Shown here piece after piece: positions 28,701-35,813 of a stretch of DNA of 64,000 nucleotides (its first letter is position 1; the number at the start of each line of letters is the position of its first letter). Under the pieces are notes generated by a model, which was given only the letters and a program-made list of their open reading frames with translations, ran no database searches and was not told where the DNA came from. The position numbers were made by a program, and so were the translations under genes. Source of the stretch: Candidatus Obscuribacterales bacterium (GTDB lineage: Bacteria; Cyanobacteriota; Vampirovibrionia; Obscuribacterales; Obscuribacteraceae); assembly GCA_019746975.1 (NCBI GenBank), contig JAIERK010000009.1, forward strand, positions 1 through 64,000, in the 5' to 3' direction.

Positions 28701-30646
28701 CGCTCCTGCGTAACATCAGTTCGCCTGATTTTCCGATTGAGCGCTCGAATTCGCTTGTCGAAATTTTCACCGCATCACGAAATCTTCCTTCAGAGCTACC
28801 GGTCTCAATTGGACGGTTGAATCAGCCTAATGTCGATCTAGTTGCTCTCGAGAGATACGCCACCCTGGCTAGACAGCTTAACGGTATCAGTCCCGGTGCT
28901 AGTCCGGAGCAACAAATACAGTGGCAGGCAGTGCGAAATATCATGCGAACATTTGCGCAGGCACCAGATGCGCAGAGTTCGCCCTGGACGTTCCTTCCAA
29001 CAACTGGAGCAGAAGCGCACAGCGCAATAATAGATGGTTACTTTATCAATTTAGAAAGCGGAGAGCTGAGACCTGTTAGCTTGCGAAACATCAGAAATTC
29101 TCTGCCGTGGGAGTTGAATCTGCAGAATTCTGATTTGCTCCAAAGCAGGGTGCCATATTTTCATTGGTTAGATATCGAAGGGTACCTGATTCGGACAAGA
29201 AACACGGGACTGAGCCCCTCGACGATCGAAGGGATAGTCCTACCCGGTATGCGTGCAGAAAATAGTACTCTGCCGGAAATGCGCAATCGGCTGGAGGGCA
29301 TTCGCGCACGCATACGTGAGCTGGAAGCGGCTCGCGAAGCGGTCCCTCAGGGATTGCGCATTCTGGCCGGCACCTTTGAGCGTGGCATTGCAAACATCAC
29401 AAGACCAGACCACCTTCAGCCCATCTTCCATCACCACTTGCAGGTTGCGGCCTTAAGGCGGAGCGAGCAGGGTTTGTCTGTTATCGAGGAAAATACTCGC
29501 ATCAACTTGAATGAAGGTCCGGTCAGTATCGGCAGCCGCGGCGAGAGTATCGTGTATGTCGACAGCGAGCAGGTCAATCGAAATCATGCGACCATCAACA
29601 GAGATGAAGGTGGAATCTATTTAGAAAACCTGTCGAGTAATGTCGATAATCCAGGACTCGGTACCTGGGTCAGAGTTGGTCAAACCTGGCGCAGTCTGCG
29701 ACCAGGCGAGCGTGTGTACGTGAGAGACATCGCTGAGGCTTGGCTGGGTGGACAACCCGCTCACGGTGGTGTTCGCCTGGCGCTCTGGCCCGATGTTGAC
29801 ACCCAGCCGACCAGAACGCGAATCAACGACATGACGGTCTCCGCCCCAGAACGCCGGCAACGATCGATTGAGATCAATGGAGTCTCTTATCCACTGAGAT
29901 GTAGTAGCAATTGGCTAAATTCAGGCATAACAGGAGCCGTGGAATCCCAGGTCAAAGTGCACGTCACGATCACCGATGCCGCAGATCTGGCACGCGTCCA
30001 ACAAGTATTGATACCGGCGCTGGCAAACGATCCAGTTTTGCGTAGACTCGTCGGCGCCTGGAAGACAATGGATCCCTTCTATGGAACTGATCAAGCGCTC
30101 TCCGCGTACGGTCAGATACCTAACGGCTTAGGGCAAGGGGCTAAAGGATTTACAATCTATTGCGGCACACCTGAGCAAGCAAGGCAAATTCAAGCGAGAA
30201 TATCTGAAATTCTTCGTGAAAATGGACTAGGACTGAGGACCGCTCCTAACACAGGAAATGTGGAGTCGCTGGAAACGAACACGAATCGAGTTGGTCTTGT
30301 CCGCGAGGCCTGGACTCAAGCCGACCATAACACTCAGGCCTATCTCCTTGACGAGGCTGTTCATGCCGAAATGCATAGGCGAAATTCAGTTCCGGAAAAC
30401 GGAAGGCTCACCGCCGAACAACTGGCCGCAATCGAACGCGATCTAGGTCTTGTTCCCAATACTCTAATGTACGATAACAACGGGCGATTGGCGCTCACGT
30501 GTGTAAGAGCGGCGCCGCACCACAATCGACTCTTCTACGCACCTGAGAATGGGTACACGTTAAACGGTCTGGTCGATCGTCCGGCGCTCTATAGAATTTA
30601 TAGACACTGCGGCATTGACCCTACAAGTGCAACCGTAGCACCCTGA
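16754..30646 (+). CDS. Giant 4,630-residue multidomain protein (HEAT-like, Rhs-like, HEAGH, FHA, phospholyase-like)
   Basis: One uninterrupted ORF of 13.9 kb; I know no named family for the whole. There is no signal peptide. Residues 1-80 are very acidic. About 110-1790 is alpha-helical with HEAT/armadillo-like repeats rich in Leu, Ala and Arg. About 1800-2010 has Rhs/YD-like beta repeats (TTDADGRRVVTES, TTDATGRVVERL). About 2030-2600 has beta modules with recurring G-x-I/V-x-D-x-x-G turns. A Gly/Ala-rich hydrophobic stretch spans about 2805-2990. Two copies of one module follow (about 3079-3345 and 3497-3770); copy 2 has H3650-E-A-G-H3654, copy 1 has HEALT at 3238. An FHA domain lies at about 4250-4330 (G4260, R4276, H4278). 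The C-terminal domain (about 4395-4630) has K4401-x-H4403, K4437 and GAKGFTIY (4462-4469), a pattern I associate with OspF/SpvC and LanL/LanKC phospho-Ser/Thr lyases. Function unknown; a toxin or effector, or a phosphosignalling scaffold, are inferences. Confidence 0.85.
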   Translation: MLESDRFDAFDRHDPLRQVSTSTGRTLFEWVRNNLESEDEDEEDDESGFEDDGESGSDDHILNSDEDGDFDIAGELSETFPADSTTINTILTDTLSILSTSDRGEIAPLAVPAGDDSIPPEVQAFPLALPLTYVESVTFPDAIQQFLSGAEGASSELARPAVLRLFADAASSNPLRRAESRRALDELARRAAQPDGQSARELLLLSAVFATDDGEAQERVRHQLELIAQRQTNPSFSSAIVDVLVDAIRQNPNGRGVVPVIRGLGSIAQHMGQSLNLTGELPEETIATRSLGAVTALVNRQDGTPLSEGLAGMLFALIESSSETLRGSAGAALESNSWSSNQLTRMLRQRHLEPATVRGIDALVSLGRTNPALAVHVNRLLVETLNDNSLAAVPRVAADYDSRRALYSHVFRALMQPTLSADGASPLNVELLNTLRGSFTGTDQEFVRQIAEYLTPEAGREFASLLLNSLSCETDTEQDQMRGPLLPHLSRIVTPEMVRNFQRVHAENAHANSERYPETWRSYEQAVTEVMLGLLNSPAREEADRYLSTLSIRHPEYRESIVDSAIAIARSDNPSASASAAAFLARAGYLTNSDDQVTRITRALEDLGRTDSGLATLINIATTDVRPGHVALSVLRSLSQSSPEQRGRVLNGLLRVADSGGRLESGYATGHLRALMNGEGAASVREFLANHRDNRTANSLLVEHAPHSVADGDAGRFIADIVTGARNASEWSNYAANVNYLSVVTATGRAWQSGLDFDAETTDAAMAEYSEMALHGLRVIAESPENRESMRRIMTNAYLENSEGPHNRLLLEQIISTYASDSLPADRVNNALRAIASDAHHRPEAARLLAAIAGGATGNEEFSREAQRQNDEMLNNLYSRLDLALENGHHVEQMVTHISSIPNNDLLDRLDRILSDSAPEEGVEGNAAARSRYQNALEAILIVGGPAANHQAFAETIASNLSTGLQDRLRRVHSSLSPETRQALSAALVSRLSENPGLSFEQRRALLATISTLASSATRQDIDALTALNLMGPPAHGPGTEAERLQLAETISSLAVTLLSSSNQDIRSSALDFVVRHRDNELLSTRLLSLSASRTALMRTLLRDETTRVRALELISDLGHSNSRQWLSYAAGLDPRNLEWIANRALTTGRSYIEFQALIDFPARGDLQREHVLNALSNGLRGIRTLDRESASQAAGHLVSMAESDSSGATSTWLRQQLEQSGGENLAREIARVALTSNIPAVRSGAQSLLFRLAREGQLTASTWNELVLVQAGLSSSNNRQLDFLAAIALDRREVPSTTSTVQEHLAELRRAASAGNRRALELIAAMSRGHEDQHRNAALVFQQLVEGRAQPQRDELVRLALELTRQNLGSYLARAVANIAMGQFREAPASHAAVPQRYAEAVRALRSYPGDRLVFTPFLTELATLGYPEATQALIDNLPGIPRTAVEQAALFRAFVSGYHSRQDDPAMLSSLIALGRSESPSLNNLIREESIGLLRVALETASRQPEHESERQRAERSERIREILNAFITEHNPTWLSPGDPRADRLQRGLGGGEQEFLRAAPIFARLLEGRGGAMNMSEFQTLQELGLATPNLSVREHVNRFFLQALSPTQGASPQVQRAAFDYFYRHGFLTQNAEASRILRDYVSRTDLANPLEASALNDSMWTMLLNAGTSSTEELRVLAGMALGRPAEGDRNQLALLLRNAAREGNNRAILLLGHVANRINTSSTTSAQDRQFGARVQSYLTMLAGMTDPSRVRVLNILSSIAPTSNSFLAQTTTELRRAYSDYIPPLSPPATTASENTRVTMTTDADGRRVVTESTSSGLPLLSTTYSGEGDQSTILSRTQFTYLTESGELTFDPTTAVMVSATTTDATGRVVERLTYSSLEAQRTNCPRLRETVSYTTDATSNSVIQTRQSFDLSNPDRPVSLGTVTRTQNTRTGETTVVSRQTVNGTEVNQTVTYGRGGQLLSLQRREGRTTINYTIANGAITGATINGAPVDAARREQIIRAGRQVDADTRLLEAVPSPQALDSFTPTTARMGTSPTGTLVFGEPSGDSWTLRQARVVNGVILGADGLEIGRVSDTGEVSFTGGRSFNILNEESAAFHGIGSDGMRLDLVAQSRIRALSGTLTSPDRTETVVVVGGNLFNREGQFLGRIDQQGNITAPTRGTEAFAVQLNSQFEGWTLNGIENDRVRIIPMLSSGSANGRFFYTPPGGSRTEFLVRMGAVINRETGEQVGLMSTPIMDGYRYVQGGSIEFFNADRTGTAHVALEDMRHAVFDLRVSAPTGTEPLRMQFVSLGQPRAGSTDPSPYFGRLFSLAANQGIFEREIERLGATGSNTYSARSELSYLTDWFNNVLSTGYVYEPMLNEYLNRAIQLETSAMRLDQNHRFYRIGLELRDSDPLPSDVTALNGSISIPRFGPTGTSTGTTRLRIANGRIMDGDTDVGTITHPDGRISLNIGGREYRHMAELEGAVWTLNANLVNYDRISTGFSILTRSGLRAAGSSVQDYFSSVANAAGSTTAARNRRDAATTLRNGYHRQVDQMFTDGIQTRQQLLELGTLWRSGIPSDARREPPSIQPLRLTADSATQANGRLRIGSELYEVRNGALYLTTTTDGRSVTASIAVGRLGADYVINWTAADRQPTNLADRQRVLFTFRIGTGGAEHNVIGLGPARMTHSGMVSGGLVNEAELTRQVRAAHEAAVRGDISYFRDRPWITGGLTNWMSGNPERVMRNLLASIGQNRVRFNDRLGSLFTDGFNPNFSNADIDSRIGLVEVYQNAITSTAASSRDLTQMVGALQRQVSESAAMAVLTIATAGIGTAFNAGRLGLAAQNLSRAGIRLAPQVVARGVQEGLLLTRVQRAMMLGGELATSFGAGGLTSVAFRGSESANLNGLFLSGGVEGLTMNIGHHFQTATQAWNFFGRSGVSMANAVIQSTAFAGAQVLRDGNAENFNLTHIGIGSATMLLARPFQALGVNSSFARGVTEALAFGGMSGVLPGLESERDRIEAQLGLPRGSLSMTSLTFLENMNLSNVTTSIAESAAWAAVPVATASGASMTMSRLVRPRQATPGRVNPASIPHELLSTHSDLALCRAAEQLAGVTRNWGRDLRPHAERLNQYTAACNELRVAIEAEATRTGRSVAEIQRGLESGTGSRDLLHLSETVREYLGSPQVAEFQARLEALQTAVNEAARQNGHSPVEIRLTEGANGSSAFNHGRNRLNITAHDLLHTDNVAALHEALTAGTAQQSADALVVRALVEEIRRSGADMNNQLQVMSRLQELFQTRTGFSLDSTFATEVLSLNQSRRPLNFNEVARANLLARNMLAVRSIFAGETAFSPVASRMIEVLSRITDQSRHGAIIEMVASMDGSRSRVFLEGIEAMRDTTQAAAFLSELSLLSGTERNTIIDTINDAPTVARRRAVIEALIGPDNAVVPNALRYLAQLSPEARRAAIRELIEAESRARQLEMIEAFGNRESVPPTPSLVNESANPPRPSNSLNSETFRRVMEQISEHWSDLTEHSSVVQQYVRAQTDLNQLIRLEALRQHVAVEQLQADLAAGRASSEILAAHRRVRELSSNPIIQEVEARRAALERSLADTENGSPIRWRVELGDLGQDGTGLYQHGSNRIVISAVELLDPANIERLTQIAEHEAGHRTQDRAIIRMICQELEATGTSINTEQVRQELRSQFRALTGFELNSGFANEVIAGLRNTVPLSPQEMLAIRRTAESLRLFTHQTLIRQDRLGIVQREISNLRTAPESVSDMLDQIRRPERRVTLFGEENPAWVENFLERADRPLNLAEREALRAELLARLESRRQQLQNELVDLYRNALHETELTVEPITDPAAVNRNPRAGSAARGVRAWTAENLVEATRIFDRANLPEGVSANNMATMARDAGIRISQLKQMTEAQVARIVELLSLRSQLRETLNSAPDAVPAGSRLNRQQWQQVADTLDHFLRHQQTGLNGRQQRQAFNTRIEDMTALLRNISSPDFPIERSNSLVEIFTASRNLPSELPVSIGRLNQPNVDLVALERYATLARQLNGISPGASPEQQIQWQAVRNIMRTFAQAPDAQSSPWTFLPTTGAEAHSAIIDGYFINLESGELRPVSLRNIRNSLPWELNLQNSDLLQSRVPYFHWLDIEGYLIRTRNTGLSPSTIEGIVLPGMRAENSTLPEMRNRLEGIRARIRELEAAREAVPQGLRILAGTFERGIANITRPDHLQPIFHHHLQVAALRRSEQGLSVIEENTRINLNEGPVSIGSRGESIVYVDSEQVNRNHATINRDEGGIYLENLSSNVDNPGLGTWVRVGQTWRSLRPGERVYVRDIAEAWLGGQPAHGGVRLALWPDVDTQPTRTRINDMTVSAPERRQRSIEINGVSYPLRCSSNWLNSGITGAVESQVKVHVTITDAADLARVQQVLIPALANDPVLRRLVGAWKTMDPFYGTDQALSAYGQIPNGLGQGAKGFTIYCGTPEQARQIQARISEILRENGLGLRTAPNTGNVESLETNTNRVGLVREAWTQADHNTQAYLLDEAVHAEMHRRNSVPENGRLTAEQLAAIERDLGLVPNTLMYDNNGRLALTCVRAAPHHNRLFYAPENGYTLNGLVDRPALYRIYRHCGIDPTSATVAP

Positions 30647-30674
30647 TATATTAAAAAAGGACTCAACAAACGCT

Positions 30675-31061
30675 ATGCAATTTCAGGAAAGTTTTTTTTT
30701 CGGAGCCAAACTTGTCCCCCCAGGTACGGTCCTTTCGACTGCGAAGTTCTGGCGCGAGCGGTTCAGCATCTACATGTCGGTGGGACCATTCGATGGAGAA
30801 CCGATCGAGGAACTATGGATAAAGGCGAGCACCGTCATTGGTGGCAAGCTCTACATATTCGCATCGCTACCCCCGAATTTTTCAATAGACGACGATGATG
30901 AATATGTCTGGTTGTTTGAAATTGTCTCCAATGACTCGGTCAAGCTTGTTTTCCCAGAAGACGTCGACGGTCTTAAGGGGTGTGCGTTAGCTCGCAACGA
31001 TGTTGATACACTGCAAGAATTTTTGGGTGTGATTCCCACAAGGACCGATTTTTCCACATGA
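30675..31061 (+). CDS. Small acidic protein coupled to the giant gene
   Basis: A 128-residue unrecognised protein starting 28 bp after the giant gene, with AAAAAAGGA as ribosome site 14 bases upstream. It is acidic (for example SIDDDDEYVW near residues 75-85), has no signal peptide or membrane segment, and looks like a compact alpha/beta fold with several aromatic residues. Position, size and charge are those of immunity proteins that follow large polymorphic toxin genes; a chaperone or inhibitor of the giant protein would look the same. This is inference from context only. Confidence 0.75.
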   Translation: MQFQESFFFGAKLVPPGTVLSTAKFWRERFSIYMSVGPFDGEPIEELWIKASTVIGGKLYIFASLPPNFSIDDDDEYVWLFEIVSNDSVKLVFPEDVDGLKGCALARNDVDTLQEFLGVIPTRTDFST

Positions 31062-32098
31062 CACATTCGATTTGCGAGGAACTGACGTCTCAGTCCAGGC
31101 TAAAAGACCGTCCAAACTCTGGCATCGATCGCTTAGTTGGTTAGCCATAGAGCGAGCCATACACTGCCCCCGTTTACGAGCGATCTTTATTGGCTGTGAA
31201 ACGTTTAAACGATTGAATCCCAGGTAGAGATTCAACTGGATTGTCTCGTTCAAGTGGCATTGCGGTTCAAGTATAAATAAAGCGAATGCCGTGCAGCCCG
31301 GTCAGAAAATCTCACCGCGATTTGGACGTTGTTCGTCCGCAATCAGTGGCAAGAGTGAGAGTATTTTGAGATTAAACGGCTGAAAGCGAGGTCCAGCTGA
31401 GTCGCGTGGGAAACTACGACAGACTAGGAACACTCGTCATCGGTTGGCGTCTAATTACCCAGTTTGGATTTTATGAACATTTGGGTAGCACAGAGCCTGT
31501 TGTGCACGCGGCATTAGCTGTGGTGGCGCAAGGGGCACAGGGCAGCCTGAGTTCGCGTGACAATTTTGACCAACGGGGTATCGGTTGATGTTTATTAGCT
31601 TTCATGGTGACGAGAGTGTCGGTCCATCGGATTTGTTCAATATAACGAGTCAGGTTAGGGAGGTAGGCGCCGACACTGTTCAAGCTGATTTACTTCTGCG
31701 CGTAACCGATTCGATCGACGACGTGCAAAGCGACACGAACGCCTGTGCCAATGGAGTCTGTTCGCTCAACTGGAGTCCGGTGAAACCGAACTTTGGTAGT
31801 TAGAGCGTATGTGCGCAGCGACGTCTAATTCGACTTCCCTTCCATTCTTTCGTCAATCAGAGTCGCGAATGGCTAATTCGAATTGGTCTCAAGCTTCGCG
31901 GTAACAAGCATCCGCCGTGCCCAGCGATTTGATGGATAGGGTTGATTACCGCTTGTTCAAATTTGCTGTATACTCCCATCGAGCCATTCATCCAGTTTCT
32001 CGGCAGTCGCGGTGAGGCAAATTGCACGAGAGGTCTTGCCTGTTTTGCCACGCACTTTCTCGCTTCGGGCGGTCTGATTGCTGCCGTGGTTGAGCGGG
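31062..32098. other. 1-kb region without a confident gene
   Basis: Short open frames exist on both strands (for example plus-strand 31585-31803) but none shows a recognisable family or good ribosome site. The most protein-like segment is plus-strand 31942-32112, 56 residues from a TTG including FIQFLGSRGEANCTRG, which may be a gene remnant overlapping the end of the neighbouring peptidase gene. The rest looks non-coding or decayed. Confidence 0.4.
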
Positions 32099-32974
32099 TC
32101 AAAGCGACATGACTACGATACCGTCGATGATACCGCAATCGGCGCTTTCTTCTACGCGTAATCCGCCGGCGAGGCGATACCAGCCTTTTGCTGAGATGGT
32201 CTTTCTTCCTCTGTTTTTCAAAAAGCTGCCGTGTTCTATCGGCAATACTTTTACATAGTCGTGAGAAAGTGTCGCTCCGCTTCTAGGTGCCGAGTCATGA
32301 ATGATGAGCATGTCAGGATCTAGTTTGCCCTCTTTGTCCTTGCCGTAACCAACAACCGTGACCCAATGCTGTGCGAAGGCGCGATAGTGATCGCTGTCCT
32401 TGGAGTGCTTGTACCAGCCAATCATCATGAGGATACATGACTTACTGTCAAATGCTCTTTTGATAAACTCAATACTCGGTTTTGCTACACCAGTAGAGAA
32501 CTCCGTTGGGTGCTCTTCCCAGCCCTGGTATTTGATACTCTTGAATTTGTAGCCTTTGCTGTGCAGAAAGTCCGAGAGACCATTGGTGAGGTGGGTTACG
32601 CTGGTACCTTGGGTGATAGTTATTTTCATCTGTTTGGACAGGGCTTCAGTTAGCCGAGCTTGACCCGCAATGCTTTTGTAGTCTTCAGTGAGGTTAGGGT
32701 AGCCGTTGCGCGCGAGCCAAATAAGTGCGTTGGATGCTGCCACCGGACCGCAGGCTGTGAGTCCACCGGCCGGCAAATTCGCGGACGGATCTGACTGCAA
32801 AAAATCAGGCGTTGAGTCAAGGCGAGAAACATCGTAAGTTCTACTTGCTTCGCTATCACCGGATGTGGTGGCAAATGCGGAATTTGACGGGGTCGCGCTC
32901 AGGATGGCGGAAAGCAGAATTCGATGAAGTTTCCAGTGAATTTTGGATTTGGCTCTTAAGATGTCTGCGCTCAT
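32099..32974 (-). CDS. Secreted C39-like cysteine peptidase
   Basis: A 291-residue protein with a basic N-terminus and a hydrophobic segment (about 19-35) ending near NSAFA, read as a signal peptide. The mature part has a papain/C39-like catalytic arrangement: nucleophile C75 in LTACGPVAASNALIW, H203 in FAQHWVTVVGYG and an Asp/Asn in LIIHDSAP. This is the pattern of the Peptidase_C39_2 family. It stands alone without an ABC transporter, so it is probably an extracytoplasmic peptidase rather than a bacteriocin-exporter domain. The substrate is unknown. Its 3' end overlaps a small open frame on the other strand. Confidence 0.78.
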   Translation of the reverse strand: MSADILRAKSKIHWKLHRILLSAILSATPSNSAFATTSGDSEASRTYDVSRLDSTPDFLQSDPSANLPAGGLTACGPVAASNALIWLARNGYPNLTEDYKSIAGQARLTEALSKQMKITITQGTSVTHLTNGLSDFLHSKGYKFKSIKYQGWEEHPTEFSTGVAKPSIEFIKRAFDSKSCILMMIGWYKHSKDSDHYRAFAQHWVTVVGYGKDKEGKLDPDMLIIHDSAPRSGATLSHDYVKVLPIEHGSFLKNRGRKTISAKGWYRLAGGLRVEESADCGIIDGIVVMSL

Positions 32975-33566
32975 TTGTAATGAACCCTGTTGGTTTGTGA
33001 TTTTTGCTTGTCGATTAGTTCGAATGACTGATTGTCTTATCGCCGGTTTGAAGCCATTGAAGATTGGTGTTCATGTTAGCACCTCGCTAGTGTGTGATAT
33101 CACGTGAGCCTGAACAAGCTAGCAGTGTCTGTGGTGACAGCCTTGACGGAGAGGCGCTGGGACAAGCGATATAGGCGTTTCTCCGCAACTGTAATCGTCA
33201 AGATGTAATTGTGATATTGCGGTCTAACTGTGTATTTACTCGTCCAGTTCTTGGTGTCGAAATGCTGATGTGCTGACAGTCTCCACAGGTTGTTGATCGA
33301 ACGGCGAATTCACACTGGCGATTTAATTTGACCCAATCTCGATGTTGATAAATACTGACAACTGCGCCCGGGGTCACACTTTTCGCTCGTCTCTACCAAG
33401 AAAGTTTGTTTTCTGACGCATCACCTATGGTGGCGCATCGCTTGCTTTCATTATGCGGCAGATAACCACAGAGGGGCTGCGCGACGTTTCTTCTACTACT
33501 CTTCTGCGACTTTATCGCCCCATCTACTATGACTGGTTTCTCGGTCGGCTCGCTCAGTAGGTCCCC
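32975..33566. other. Intergenic region between divergent genes
   Basis: A 592-bp divergent spacer between the peptidase and the tandem-domain protein. No convincing gene, tRNA or strong terminator is seen; it must hold both genes' promoters, which I could not place with confidence. Confidence 0.5.
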
Positions 33567-35078
33567 ATGATAGAACAGCATAATAAAAGCCGGGTTTCCG
33601 ATTTATTGAAACCCGCACCGGCGCACTCTCTTTTCACTGACACTGATGTCGTAAGTAACTCTCAAGCACCCAACTCTGAGTCGACTCTGTCGTTGACAGG
33701 TCTGATCACGCCTGGGAGTAGAGGTAATTCTACTGATTCAGTGAAGTATTCCACGCAACAATCATCTCCGATGCCCACCGAGTTAGATAGTGAGGGCGTG
33801 TCTGCGGAATCGAACTTATCCGAGACCACACGAGCGGATACCTCGTTTGCAAGCGTCCTCGGTTCCACCGACACGGCCTCATCCACGAGGCTGAACATCA
33901 GGGTGGACGCCGTTACCGAGCTCAGTCTGCCCAAGCTCGGGTTTTTACCTGGTGTAGAGTCGCTCCCGGATGTCCATTTCTCGATCCTCGATGATTTGGC
34001 TTCGGTTTCCAAACGTGAGAAACCACCGTTGGCAACGACAAGAGAAGTTAATGAAAAAATCGCAAATGCAGCTCAGGGACTAGATGGGAAGAGACCTTGG
34101 GCACATACGAAGTACGAGCCACAGCTACAGAATGGGCGGCTCGCGGGAGCTGCCAGCGTGTCTACAGTCCTGCAGAATCTCGGATATAAATATGCCGACT
34201 CCGCGAATGTTGGTACTCTCTCCAATCAGCTTCTTAAGCAGGGGTGGAAGATGGTTACGCTCTCTGAAGCTCAACCGGGAGATGTTGTGTATGGTGGCAA
34301 GGTTGGTACGGATTGGCGCAAGGGCGGAGGTAATGCCCATGTCGGAGTAGTAGGTGAGGATGGAAAGTTCTGGCATAACCAATCGGCAACCGGCCTATGG
34401 ACAGCGGATTCCATCAGAGATGGCTTTCCGAAAGAGCAGTATGCCAATCAAGTCTGGGTGTTGAGACCACCAGAAGCTCCGCCATCGCCTGCCGCTCCAT
34501 CCGATGTACCGCACCGACCACGGCCACGTCCAGATTCGCCAGATCCAGGCAGAAGGCCTCGTCCCGATTCCGTTGGACCACGCGACGATTTGAGGCCAAG
34601 ACCGGAACAAGAAGATCTTCGACCTGGCGACAACGTGAATGGGAAGAACGCCAAAATCCTTTCTGTTGCGCAGAAAAGTGTCGATCGCAGGCTGTGGGCC
34701 ATCTCCGCATTTGCAAACAGTGTCAAAGGCGGTCGGTTGGGATGCGCCGCCTCTGTATCAGAGGTTCTGAAAGCTTCGGGCTACGACTACGCGAATAGCG
34801 CAGGTGTTGGCGGTTTAGTCGGTATATTGAAACAGCACGGTTGGACTCGAGTTCCGCTGTCGGAGGCGCGTCCCGGTGATGTCGTATACGGTGGCAAACC
34901 AGGCACCAGATGGTGGGAAGGGGGCGGCAACGCTCATGTCGGCATCGTTGGCGAAGACGGTAAGGCTTACCATAACAGTTCGGGAAGACGCCGTTGGGTG
35001 GAAGACAATCTGACTGCTGTGTTTAACAAAACTCGTTTCGGCAATCAGCGCTACGCAATGAGACCTCCAACCGCTTGA
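33567..35078 (+). CDS. Tandem cysteine-hydrolase-like protein, first copy lacking the Cys
   Basis: The 503-residue protein has a Ser/Thr-rich disordered head (1-150), two copies of one domain (about 160-305 and 365-500) and a Pro/Arg/Asp-rich linker (305-360). Each copy shares the core GRLxxAASVSxVL, then ARPGDVVYGGK and GGGNAHVGxVGEDGK, the arrangement of NlpC/P60 or CHAP-like amidases with Cys early and His in NAHVG. Copy 2 has C393 and H457; copy 1 has G194 at the Cys position but keeps H258. Copy 1 is therefore predicted to be inactive and may bind substrate. No signal peptide is evident, although family members usually act on peptidoglycan; export by another route, or action inside the cell, is unresolved. 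Confidence 0.75.
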   Translation: MIEQHNKSRVSDLLKPAPAHSLFTDTDVVSNSQAPNSESTLSLTGLITPGSRGNSTDSVKYSTQQSSPMPTELDSEGVSAESNLSETTRADTSFASVLGSTDTASSTRLNIRVDAVTELSLPKLGFLPGVESLPDVHFSILDDLASVSKREKPPLATTREVNEKIANAAQGLDGKRPWAHTKYEPQLQNGRLAGAASVSTVLQNLGYKYADSANVGTLSNQLLKQGWKMVTLSEAQPGDVVYGGKVGTDWRKGGGNAHVGVVGEDGKFWHNQSATGLWTADSIRDGFPKEQYANQVWVLRPPEAPPSPAAPSDVPHRPRPRPDSPDPGRRPRPDSVGPRDDLRPRPEQEDLRPGDNVNGKNAKILSVAQKSVDRRLWAISAFANSVKGGRLGCAASVSEVLKASGYDYANSAGVGGLVGILKQHGWTRVPLSEARPGDVVYGGKPGTRWWEGGGNAHVGIVGEDGKAYHNSSGRRRWVEDNLTAVFNKTRFGNQRYAMRPPTA

Positions 35079-35267
35079 GGCAATGCGTCTACGACGGCAC
35101 AGGAAGCTCCAATTGTTTCCGCTCGAACTGCGGGCAAGATATCGCTTGTCTTGGGGACAGTCTGGGCCTTGCAAAGAATAAGCTAATGCAAATGAGGCGT
35201 CGTCCTCGTGCAAGCAAGCTTATCCGCCACGAAAGAAGGAGTCCAACGGACAAAGCTTTTGTGTTGC

Positions 35268-35714
35268 CTACTTTTGAGGTTCCTTCTCTGCTCGCATCTC
35301 GATCATACCGTCGGCATCGGTGCCGATGATGCTGATGGAAACTTTATCTGCGTCCCTCTTCGCATACACGGTCGTAGCAGCGGGCAGCTTTTCGATTGTG
35401 ACTCGAAATCCGTTGCCTTCCAGCCGCTCTTTGTACCACTCCGCGAGTTGAGGTGGTCCTTTGCCATTGCCGTTGTAAGCAAGATAAACAGTTGGTTGCG
35501 AATCAGCTTTCTCTAGTGGTTTTGCGCAAGTCTTGACGGTCGCGTTGGGATAGAGTTCTACGAAATCGCTGTAAGGGTATTCATTCGAGATAAGCATTTT
35601 GCTGCTGGTTCCATCAGAACTTCTAACCTCTTCGACCCTGCCTGGTGGAGCGCTGCTGCATGAAACGAGCAATGCGGTTAGCGGGAGGAGAGTAACCAGT
35701 TTCAGTTTATTCAT
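35268..35714 (-). CDS. Lipoprotein of unknown function
   Basis: A 148-residue protein with a clear type II signal peptide (MNKLKLVTLLPLTALLVSC, lipobox LVSC with C19). The mature part contains an alpha/beta region (YPYSDFVELYPNATV, then LAEWYKERLEGNGFRVTI) resembling small two-layer domains in which a peptide pairs with an amphipathic helix. No family recognised. It is monocistronic and convergent with the tandem-hydrolase gene. Confidence 0.8.
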   Translation of the reverse strand: MNKLKLVTLLPLTALLVSCSSAPPGRVEEVRSSDGTSSKMLISNEYPYSDFVELYPNATVKTCAKPLEKADSQPTVYLAYNGNGKGPPQLAEWYKERLEGNGFRVTIEKLPAATTVYAKRDADKVSISIIGTDADGMIEMRAEKEPQK

Positions 35715-35813
35715 TTATGTACGCTCGTTTATCTCTGCCAAAACAAGTGTACCCAATTCTCCCAATGGTCAAGGCTCCTCTTGTTGATTAAAACCGGTCC
35801 GATGCCAAAAAGG

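Noticed and set aside
16763-30446. Many antisense and alternate-frame ORFs over the giant gene
   Set aside because: The plus frame is continuous over 13.9 kb with consistent domains; the others have no family signature and shadow its codon pattern.
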